Shown piece by piece: positions 45,701 through 54,807 of a stretch of DNA of 64,000 nucleotides. The notes under the pieces were generated by a model. The model worked only from the letters and a program-made list of their open reading frames with translations. It was not told where the DNA came from and ran no database searches. Source of the stretch: Ceratorhiza oryzae-sativae. Its lineage: Eukaryota; Basidiomycota; Agaricomycetes; Cantharellales; Ceratobasidiaceae. The position numbers and the translations under genes are program-made. Positions within the stretch are counted from its first letter, which is position 1. Each line of letters begins with the position of its first letter. Where the stretch lies: assembly GCA_030998015.1 (NCBI GenBank), contig JARWMV010000247.1, forward strand, positions 372,001 through 436,000, given 5' to 3'.

Positions 45701-47855
45701 CTGGGAGCTTGGGCGGGCTCTGCCGCCCAGCTTCAGATTTGAATGGGCTCTGCCGCCCAGCGTCGCCTTTCGAGGGGCTCTGCCTCCCGGTATTGAGCTG
45801 TCTTGTGGGTTTAAACGGACTCTCCCTCCCGTTCACATTCGTCGAGCCGTTCACGACGCTCTTGACTGGACTCTCACGTCCCCCTTTCGGCATCAACTGT
45901 GACTCTCTGTTTTGAACTGGCTGCAAGTCTTTTGTACGGATTGGTTGGTCCTGCTTTCCCTCTTCCACCTTTGAAACCACGATTGTGGCGCGTCCTCGCT
46001 CTACGCCACTTCCAATACCAGCTACCCCAGAATTCACAGACACAGATGTCCGCTTGGACGGAAGCGGGGGTGCTGGAGGGTACATTTCTGCCAGACTCAT
46101 CTTTGGTCGCGGTTGCGGTTGAGAATTGACATACGGGTGCTGGAAGATCTGGCCCGGTTCGACGCTGGCTACTTTGGGCACTTGCCCCGGTGAGAGCGGT
46201 GGTTCTCTGCGTGGTTGGGGCTCAGATTGGGGCTGACTTTGAGCATAGAATCCAGGCTGCCGTGGGGTGTCTCGCTGATACGGGTCAAAGCTAGGGCCGG
46301 ATATATGCATGCTCGAAGTGGGAGAAACAGGACGGGCTGCACCATTTGGAATCGAGCGGACCCCACCCAACGTGACGGGTGCATGGCCGAGCGGAACAGA
46401 TGGAGGCGGGTTGGTCGTCGGGCCGTACGGGGGTGTTGGGTTGGGTGTGTAGCTTTGGGCGTACGAAGTCTGCCCTGGACCGTACGATGAGGTCTGTCCC
46501 GGACCATATGGGGCCATCGGACCAGGACCATAGGAGGAAGTAGCCGGCATTGGACTTGGCGCAACACCACCCCACGTCCCTGGGCCGCCTCCAGACGCAT
46601 TCTTCGCCGCATCGTCCACACTCACCCGCCTCGCACCGGGACCGTTTGCAGGATAAGGCACACGCGACACGGGTGGGTTGCTCGGTGCTCTTTTCTTCAG
46701 CAGCTGGGGCTGGGATTGAGGCTGAGGCGGTTGAGCGCCAGGCGGGAGGGACGGAAGACCTGGTCCCAGGGAGGCCTGGTTTTGGGATTGAGACCCACCA
46801 GTGTAAAAGTTGCTGCTTCCATGCCCATCGTCGCTCTGGCCTGAACGCCAGGCGTAGGCCGAAGGTGTACCTGCGACGGGTGGGGGGCCTCGTTCACGTT
46901 TGACGACGGGTCGGATTTGGGATTGGGTCGGGTGGCCAGAGTGGGAGTGGGAAAATGTCGAATGGCCATCGTCGCTCGTCAGGTCCAGCGAGGGTCGGAC
47001 GGTTGAGGTCGGAGGGGGGCCGCGAGGCGATGTGGGAGGAGCTGTGGGTGTTCGGTTTGTTGGGGGCGGGGGTTTGGATATGCCAGCTGGAGGTGGAGCG
47101 GTCGATGATCTCGATTGGGGCGGTTTAGACAGAGATGCACTCTTGGTGGGCGGTGGCGGGGTCGGCTCGTTGGTTGTCGCCTGCTCAACACTTAGCCCCG
47201 AGTTCAAGGAATAATAGATGATAACACTCACGTTCGATGGTGCACGCCTCATCACACTCTGCATCTTGGACGCCAAGAATGGGTCGGCAGCGATAGCAGC
47301 GTCTACCGACATTCGCCTCGATGACATGCTCTGCCTATTGTCTGGCGCGGTAGTAGGTGGATTGGACACCATCCGCAACGTCGAGCCGGTGCTAGATGCC
47401 AGCGGAGATCGTGTTCTATCGGGTGCTGGTGCCGGCGCAGGTGTCAACGAATCAAACGACCTCTGCGGCGAGTCGAACGTCCTGGGTCCCGAATCGAACG
47501 TCCTGGACGTCGCCGGGGCATCCAAACTCGCCTGCCGCTCCCTCGTCCACGGCCTGCCGTGTCCGCCGCGGTCAAGCTCGTCCTGGCTGGGCGCCCCACT
47601 CGGGACACGGCTCTCGGGCTGACCTCGCAGATTCAGACTCAAGTTCTCGATCGAATCCGCCCGCGCGAACCTGGCGTACAGCGGCGTCGTCACCGGCGGC
47701 TCGTTTCCCGACATGGACCGCCTCGGACCCGGACCCGGTCGGGGCTGGGGCTGCTGCTGCTGTTGTTGCAGATGTCCCTGCGCCCGCGGTCGCGAGATGC
47801 TCGGCGGGGGGTCGCGCATCTGCGGGTTCGACTTTTTGCGCGAGAAGAGCTTCAT
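42733..47855 (-). CDS. Large conserved disordered protein with F-box-like helix and CDK-site array
   Basis: Seven exons (47232-47855, 45342-47183, 44921-45283, 44535-44864, 43493-44483, 43252-43442, 42733-43198) give about 1600 residues. Residues 1 to about 1100 are disordered: an N-terminal poly-Gln run, Pro-rich stretches, and an array of GR-x-SP-x-K motifs at about 640-720. The C-terminal third is folded and conserved. It contains LAALLRELSFRDWNALNALN (F-box-like), EEVLEFWLRGIGYARW, LNAYMRGVSIAVYRYS, RVFVPSKEGAWLSDASVLDC, GRMVWDGNYLVDLDYTYS and TNEGLADLQARCG. I recognise this tail as a basidiomycete-wide family without assigned function. Near 43566-43575 the frame changes by one extra base between GIAIVEN and GDVVWDAAVGDEGN. 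The annotated end runs through an A18 tract and would encode a phenylalanine-rich tail. The family normally ends shortly after EIWIRAVREKE, so the stop may be misread. Confidence 0.7.
42757..42774. repeat. A18 homopolymer in the 3' end of the large gene
   Basis: Eighteen A residues on the plus strand, read as poly-Phe codons on the minus strand. A run of this length inside a coding end is unusual and a likely spot for length error. Confidence 0.85.
45650..45890 (-). repeat. Protein-coding repeat: GRxSPxK motifs
   Basis: Within the large gene, eight units of the form [GQ]-x-[SE]-[ST]-P-x-K occur in about 80 residues: SPVK, SPFK, SPSK, SPFK, SPPK, SPFK, TPVK, and SPQK just after. The DNA copies are similar (GGGCTCTGCCGCCCAGC recurs on the plus strand), showing recent expansion. 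Confidence 0.8.
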
Positions 47856-48001
47856 CGTGGTTCGAAGAGAGAGGCGAGAGGCACGGCGAGTCGGTATATA
47901 GTTTAGGTGGACGTCTCCTAGGGGATGATCGGCGGCACGCGTCCTGGGTCCCTTGGTATTTCCCCGTCACGTCACCTTCTTCCAACGACGCTGATGGTAT
48001 C

Positions 48002-49890
48002 CTACGCGACATTCAACAACTTAAATGACATATGTCCCGAAACATTATTCGCCATAATCATTCCAATCCCCCCGAACAACGCCACCGCAACTTCGAGCAT
48101 CCACTCGTCATATTTGACACCATCGACCACGATTGTCCCTCCCAATGGCACGTCGCTGCCTAGATACCGCTCGGCACGCGTTTTGCGTCGGCCCAACGCG
48201 TCGATCCGCTCCTTGGTATGTGGAGACACCAGGGCCCAGCTGAGCGCACTCCCTTCAGCCAACGCCTCCACACCTATCCCGACTGTCAGACGATCAAACT
48301 TTGTCCGGGGAGCGAGCAGCTTGAACCAGGGTGTAGGTCTGTTGCCATGTTCAACATCCTGGTCAACTGAAAGGTGGGAGGCCACACCGTGTAACACTCG
48401 ACCATGAACACAGAGGGCTCGCCATCACATGCGACAAGGACGTCCCTTCAGTCTTGTTCCTGAAAGACTTTTTTACCCTTTCGACTTCAGCGGGAAACAA
48501 GAATCCGTGCGAGTGCCTGCTCCCAGTCAGCTCCAATGGCATACCCCCGAGCGAACAGACTCACGCAGATCGTGACCTGGGGTGCAACACTTCTCGTTCT
48601 TCCACCGGATATCCAAACTCTGATAACGGCTTTGGCCCGCCTATCATCTCGCGAAGAAAGTGGACACAAGGCGCACATGTTGCCCTCCAGAACTCCGAAC
48701 CTTGTTCGTCTGCACGACATGTTCCACAACACCCCACGAAAGTGCATACGCCGCGTCAGCCATCATGCGTTCCTTCCCCGAGTCTACCCCACCCATCAGC
48801 ATACTCCCAGGCCAGAATTCAAGAAACACTCACACTCCCAATAAATCAATGGCTCTCTTTCTTGCTCCTCATGCCAAGCCGCTCTTAGACGTGCCTCCAG
48901 CTCTTCGAAAACAATAACAGAACCGCCATCCGCCTTGACAATATACCGCGGCTTTGTCCCGTCGGACAAAGATCCAAGAGCACGTTCATATGCCCAAGAA
49001 ATGTATGCATCACCGCTCCCAAGCGGATGATATCTCTGTACAGTATCATTGCACGGTGATCTCAATTCGTTTGCGAGCAAGCAAAAACCGAGGCGCACCT
49101 TTGCTCTCCAACCCGACCAACTTCCCTCTCCTCCTTCCCTTCTGTCGGCTCAATTATGAATGGACAACCGTGTTTCCTCCCCTCCCCTCTCGTGCGCACG
49201 TATTCCGAATCACCCCGCGCCTTTGAATCCCAGCCCGAGCCGCAGCACTCGTCACACCTACGAATATCACAACTTCGGGTAGAGCGTCCAAGTCAGAGGG
49301 AGGAAAGGACGCAGAGAGAGCACAGTAGGATCTCCATGGGTGCGCGTGCTTGCTCGGACTGAACCGAGTCGTATTTGCTCTGAAGAACAGGAAGATGGTG
49401 GAGTGGTTATAAGTAGTTAAGAGACCGAATGTCTAATGACCAACACAAGCAATATTGATAGATAAGAAATGCACAAACAGACGTAAGAACAAAGGATCGA
49501 ACTCTTGCAAAAACACTCACGAGCGACACAACCCAGTGGTATTTCAGCCAAGGCCCGAGCCGAGGAAAATATTGTTCCAACTTGGGTTCGCTCGTCCAGG
49601 CCCATAACTGCCGTACAGAACTAGTATGAGGACGAACAAACGACTCATCTTCCTCATATAGGTTGGCCACCCATCGGTTTCGAGCTAGAGTCAAGTCCAT
49701 CCGACAAGCGAAACGAATGATTTGAGAGTCGACTGGGTCGTAAGGTGCAACCGCCTATTAAAAGGCGTTGAAGCACCTTTGGCATCACCTTCACTCTGCA
49801 AGTGCTTTTGTTAGACGATGGCTCCAGCAGGGGCAGCATCGCCCACCAAGTGCCCTCGGGAAAAATACTGTCGTTGTCATACTCGTCCAC
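48002..49890 (-). pseudogene. GT31-like glycosyltransferase, degraded
   Basis: Pieces in order are: VDEYDNDSIFPEGTWWAMLP; APYDPVDSQIIRFACRMDLT, LARNRWVANLYEEDESF and GPWLKYHWVV; VVIFVGVTSAAARAGIQRRG; GTKPRYIVKADGGSVIVFEE and LEARLRAAW; MMADAAYALSWGVVEHV; HSHGFLFPAEVERV. The tail ends in LLNVA. The order matches fungal GT31 (beta-1,3-galactosyltransferase-like) proteins as I recall them. In the family the DXD metal site is usually K-x-DDD; here it is KADGG, so catalysis should be impaired. Frame jumps near 48660 (between STFFAR and MIGGPKP) and near 49742 (before APYDP) break the gene unless short introns or indels explain them. Exon ends are only partly resolved and an upstream exon may exist to about 50050. 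It could be a pseudogene, or a diverged gene with assembly errors. Confidence 0.5.
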
Positions 49891-50158
49891 CTCGAACGGC
49901 GCGGATTGTTGATTCGGCCCTGGTCAAAATCAATTAGTACACGGATTTCAAGACGCCTGACTAGAGAACTGGTCGAGATCACTCACCCGGCGGCTCGAAT
50001 CAGCCAAACCAGCCCGAGATGCCCCGTCACGCCAAGAAAGCATCATCAAAAACAAATCACTTTCGGTCACACCAAGTTTGAGCATGTGCACACTCCACAA
50101 GAGCCAGCAATTTCATATAAATATAAAAATGATACATCACCGATACGCCCCGGTCGTC

Positions 50159-52775
50159 CTATACGTCAATCAACTCGTTCACCCACTCCTCCAGCGAAAT
50201 AATCACAAAATTCCCTCGGCCTCTTGTCCCCGGCGTAGCCTGAACCTCCCGCTCGAGCTCGCGCCACACCTGATTCACACCCTTGTCCCACGCGACAAGC
50301 TCGACTCGCCATCCTCTGTCCACGGCGCGCTTGACGCAGCCGATAAAGCCGTCTGGATTGAATTGGGAGCTCGCGCCGTCACCCGTAGCGAGCACAATCG
50401 TCGCCGGTGGAGTATCAAGGATCGTCTGCAACAGCTTGAGCTGCAACAATTCGTCCACAGCTTCTTCCCTGAATCTCGGACGCGAAGTTGCGGGTGCAGA
50501 CATGTCCGAGGCTGAAGATGGATGTCGGTGATGTGCACTCCGTCTCCCATTTGTGTTGACACGCGAGGGTGCAGGCGGAGGGGGGACGCCGCTTCGCATG
50601 TCATCCTCGCTCGAGTCGACACCAGGTCCTCTGGTCTGTCGAGGTCGAGGCGAAGCACCGTCGTTCTCCTTGATCTCGACGCGTTGCAGCACGCTGACTT
50701 CGTACCCCATTCCCACCACACCGTCGAGCGTTTGGTGAAGCGGAGAGCTGGCCACCAAGATTCGACGAGCACACGGCCTGCCGCGTTCAAGCAAGAGGAC
50801 CAGAGCAGTGTGGAGAATCTTTGGCTTGAGCCGCTTGGGAGACCCAACCGAGGGTGGAAGCAATTGCGGGTTTTTCTTTAAATATTCAAGGAAACCAACC
50901 AAAATATTAGAGCTAGAAAGTAGTTAGCGTCGGCCACAGAATAAGAATGGCCAGACTCACTGATCAACAAATACATATAACAAGCTCTCGGGTTCAAACG
51001 AAGTGCTCCCGCCCCCTTCAGCTGCCCTTCGCAACGCAGCAGCGTCCTCTGGGAACCGCTTCGCCAGATTGGCTGCCAGCTGTCTCAATCGCGCAACCTT
51101 GCTCTCCCCGTTTGGAACCTGCACCAACCCGGCCGAAGACGATCCCGACCCTGAACCGCCGCTCAAACGCTGCCCAATCGAGTGCATCCGGGCGTCAGCT
51201 ATCGGTGGAGACACATCATACGCTGGCCCGCGTGGCGCGTCGTAACTCGGCCCACGTCCGTGCTGAGTCCGTCGAGGCGGACGACGGCCGGTCGGGGGCG
51301 GGGTAGGTACGCTATATGATGCGATAATCTCGTGTGCAAGCATGTTGGGATTGAGCGCCGGTCGAGAATAGCCACTCCCAAAGCTCGACTGGCGACCCGA
51401 CGAACGCGATTGCCCCATCATAGGGACCGGTGGAACCTCACCGTCCCGCAAATACGAGTGGCGCGCAGTTCGAGGGTCCGCCGAGGACGACGAAAAGGAT
51501 GTGCCCTCCGAGGGGGACGGAACAGCTGTATCAGTTCGCTCATGTGCCGAGCCCGAGTGATTGCTGTTTCCACTCCTCGAAGCAGTCGGGGTATGGACCT
51601 TGTTCAAGTTTAGGTTGGACGCGAATCCGGTTCCTCCGACGCTGATCGCACTGAGCGGAATGGAAGCGACTCCTCCATCTGGGCGGGCTTCACTCCGTAC
51701 GCCCTTTTTACGCTTGCGTCTCCTTCGCTTACCCTCACTCGTACGATAGGCATAGTCCTCGATGGAGGAGTCGAGCTGACTCGCAACACGAGTTCGCTCT
51801 GCCGCAAGAAACCCCAGGGCTTGCTCGAGCGCTCCTAGCGAGGGATCACCCGGACCTGGGGTCCGAGGAACGCGCTGGTTGGGCAAATTGACCGGGTGTG
51901 TGGATGGAGGAACGAAAACAGGGGGTAGGGTTGGACGAGTTCGTTGTGCTGGTTGGTAGGAAGCGGAGGGTTCGGTGGGGCTATACACGGTCGTCTGGGA
52001 CAACGTTTGCTCGGCTTGCATGTGGGTTTGGCTGAGGAGCGCGTGGTGTGCTGCCTGGAGAGCAGGTGGTACATGGATGTCTTCGCCGTCTTGGGGCGCA
52101 TCGACGTAAACACCTCGCCCGGCCCGGGCGTTGTACTCTCCGCCCACTTGCCTCAGCCTCGCGGCCTGCTGGGCTGGGGCAGGCGTGGCAGCGGCTACGA
52201 GGTAAGATGCGATCGGCTCGTGGCTCCACACTGTCCGACTTTCCTCGGCCTCGACAGCACTCTCGACGTCATAGATGTAAGCGGCGGCGATGCTGCGGTT
52301 GTCGTCGCTATCATCGGTATGCTTTTCAGCCGTGCCATCAGTGTCCGAGCTGGGCATCTGATGCGTGTCGCGGCTCGGGGTAACTACATTGTCGTCTTCG
52401 TCGTCGTCGTCGTCGTCTCCGACAGAGAGGGCGTCATGGAAACTGTCCTCGTCTGAGTTAAAATTACGATCGGTGTCGTCATCGTCCGTCTCGTCTTCTT
52501 CGATCGAGGGTGGTATGGCAGTCATGGTGCGTGGGGGGTGTTGAACGTGCAGCTGAGAGAGCGCGCGGAATACTGAGGTGAACGCGCCAAGATCTGCGGG
52601 TTCTGGATGGAAGCGTCAGCACAAGCCAAAGATGGGGCGCCAGGAATAGCCTACCATCGGACGTGCCGGTGTTGTCGCTGGCAACACTCGTCGCCGGGGA
52701 AAAGGGCGAAAATGGGGGCGAGGTGGCGGTCGTGCCAGAGTCCGAGACGTTGGACTTGGGTGCGATGCGAATCAT
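50159..52775 (-). CDS. NYN-domain (PIN-like) putative RNase
   Basis: Exons 52655-52775, 50961-52593 and 50159-50912 give 835 residues from MIRIAPKSNVSDS. The N-terminal half is disordered and very acidic (DETDDDDTDRNFNSDEDS, then a DDDDDDEDD run). A basic patch KRRRRKRKK lies mid-protein and is a likely nuclear signal. The C-terminal part begins ESLLYVFVDHSNILVGFLEY, typical of NYN domains (VFVD-x-SN), whose first Asp binds metal. A second block, IVLATGDGASSQFNPDGFIG, is followed by VDRGWRVELVAWDKGVNQVW, with the second conserved Asp in TGD. NYN domains share the PIN nuclease fold and act on RNA in several eukaryotic proteins. The substrate is unknown. All phases fit and the frame is intact. 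A more upstream start through the exon at 52842 is possible. Confidence 0.7.
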
Positions 52776-52841
52776 CTGTGATTTGTTAGCTATCGAGGAG
52801 CATGAGTCGGGCGATGTGGTGATTTAAAGCAAACGACCCAC

Positions 52842-53172
52842 ACTGCGCTCGACAGGATTGGTTCCGGCTATTTCATGTGTTGCTGCGCACTCCAAGGCGA
52901 CAGCAGACGCTAGGACTATATTTGTCCAGTGGCAGAAACAGACAGGACACGGCGCAGGACCGTACTGTGGTGTCGTCGCCAGCGGAGAGACTGTCGGAGC
53001 AGACGCGGCGCTCGACGTCGGGCAGAGTGTGTCGAGCCGGGGCTGGGGGGGACTAGACGACGGCGGCGGCCACGGTGTGCGGGGATGGCTCGGTGGCAGC
53101 CCAAAGCGGATCGAGCGAGCGGTTGCCGGGGCCGGTGGTGGCAGAGCAGAGGCGAGCGCATTGGCCACCGCG
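52842..53172 (-). CDS. Possible 5' exon of the NYN-domain gene
   Basis: This stretch reads in one open frame with protein-like composition (SIRFGLPPSHPRTPWPP, QYGPAPCPVCFCHWTN, EIAGTNPVERS). It ends at a GTGGGT donor whose removal (to 52776) joins it in frame to MIRIAPKSN. No in-frame ATG is present, so a further exon or a different start would be needed. The plus strand is also open here, so this may be only GC-rich chance coding. Confidence 0.3.
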
Positions 53173-53594
53173 CTGAGTCAGGGTGACATAAGCGGTGTGT
53201 GCGGGCGTCGTCGTTGGGCAGAGCGAGCGAGGTGGGGATCGGGCAGCGGCGAGACCGATCTGGCAAGCGGGCTGCCCTTGCCCAGCGGCAGAACATTATG
53301 CGCTGCGATGACCGGCGCACGGACTCTGATCACATGTGGGTGAATAGCCTTTGACCCAGCGTCAGGTGTCGCGCACCACGCAGGCCCAGCCTCTGGTGCC
53401 GATGAGTCCGATGGCGAGCGTGGCCAGAACGGGGGTCTGCGCGATAGGGGCCAGCTCCATCCCGGCGCACTACGTGTCACCGCATCGCACGATAAGCAAC
53501 CACGATTGCGCGCTGCGAAGCAACCACTCCTCGACCCGGACGCTTGCCTCATTGATGTCCACCATTGCCCACGTGATCGGCCTGATCAGCTGCC

Positions 53595-53600
53595 TATAAA
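53595..53600 (+). promoter_or_regulatory. TATA box of the small Cys-rich protein gene
   Basis: TATAAA 60-65 bases upstream of the ATG at 53660. A CACGTG E-box lies about 20 bases further upstream. Confidence 0.45.
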
Positions 53601-53659
53601 GACTGTCGCTTGGTGCTCGCTGGGGCACCGCTCTCGCACTGTTCACCCGTGTGGCTCCC

Positions 53660-54173
53660 ATGCCGCCCGCACCGACCTCCAAGGGCCAACGGCTCGAGTG
53701 TCCACACGTACGTCGCTCCGTCTCTCGCCCGCCGCTCTCACACACAACACACACATACATCCATATATCCCATCCAGCACGGACGCGGCCGACTCGCGAC
53801 GCGCGAGGAAGACATCTACGTCGACACCTGGGGCTGCTGCACCTGCTACGTCCTCTGCACCGGCGCCGTCCACGAGGGGCAGGACTGGCTCTTCTGGGTC
53901 GACCCATACACCGGCCTTGGCCAATGCGACGACCAGGCCTGTGAGTGTACGCGCCCCATACACACACCCCCACCCGTCCATAACTCACCCCGGCCACACA
54001 CCGCAGGCAACCACGGCTACGGCGAGGGCATCGAGATCGTCGTTGACGCCACAGGCATGGCTTATCGCCTCAACGGCGAGCCCCTAGTCGCCCGTGACGC
54101 CAAGGTCGGCCCTTATCACGTCAACGTCAAGGGAAAGCACAAAATTCTGGCACGAGGTCGCGGCCGCCCTTGA
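53660..54173 (+). CDS. Small conserved-looking Cys-rich protein, unknown
   Basis: Exons 53660-53707, 53778-53940 and 54007-54173 give an intact 125-residue protein with matching phases and GT-AG introns. It begins MPPAPTSKGQRLECPH. A cysteine cluster and aromatic block follow (YVDTWGCCTCYVLC; GQDWLFWVDPYTGLGQCDDQ). The C-terminal part, GIEIVVDATGMAYRLNGE, looks like beta strands. There is no signal peptide, membrane segment or family I recognise. Seven or more cysteines in the first 75 residues suggest metal binding or disulfides. It lies next to and divergent from the NYN-domain gene, under its own TATA box. A T-run in the 3' flank (54247 onward) may be part of its untranslated region. Confidence 0.6.
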
Positions 54174-54807
54174 CCAAACTTATCACCCGGTCTCGTTTCT
54201 TTTCAGGCTCTTGGGAATCTGTCTGCTATCGCCCGTTCTCGCGTTGTTTTTTTTTTTCTTTCTGGCTATCGGATAACAGACTTCTGGTTCGGCTATGGAT
54301 GTAGAAGATACGAGTGCGATTCTCTGCTGTACGATATCTATGTATGCATGCGTCGAGATGTATTCGACACCCCCTCAAAAAGTTTGACGCACCGATTCAG
54401 TTCTCGGACGCTGTGCGTTGTACCAATCAAATACCATAGATTTTTCCAGCTCTGCATGATCAACACCGCTACCAAGCCAATACAATAGGTCCAGAACGTG
54501 CCAAACTTGTCCCATGTGCGTCGATCGGTGCCAAATGAAATCACGCCGACGCCTATCAAAGTTGATGTGCACCTCAACCTCGAGCGCCGTATCGACCAAC
54601 TACCGTTTCCTGTCGGATCTCAACTGGCCATGCATCGGCAACTGAACCGTTCCAACTAGGTATTCATTCATGGGCAAGTATACTGGTACATAATAAGCTA
54701 TCTGGTGGGCATAAACAAACAAACGAGCTACAGGCAAACGAAAAGATAAATATATGCAAGACATATGCCGAACCATGCGAGAAAGCAAGAAGAAAAAAAA
54801 AGGCTCA
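54174..54807. other. Gene-free stretch between convergent genes
   Basis: Holds the 3' flanks of the small Cys-rich gene and the transcription factor gene. The open frames here are short and lack splice partners or family resemblance. Confidence 0.45.

Noticed and set aside
45295..45915. Plus-strand open frame of 206 codons
   Set aside because: It is antisense to the GRxSPxK repeat of the large disordered protein. Its Leu/Cys-rich repeat is only the complement of that repeat.
47396..48028. Plus-strand open frame of 210 codons
   Set aside because: Antisense to the start of the large gene and its Gln/Pro-rich segment; Ala/Arg/Ser-rich composition typical of a GC-rich shadow.
52858..53343. Plus-strand open frame of 161 codons rich in Gly and Ala
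   Set aside because: Low-complexity GC-rich composition, no motif or promoter. The minus strand gives a more protein-like reading that joins the NYN gene.
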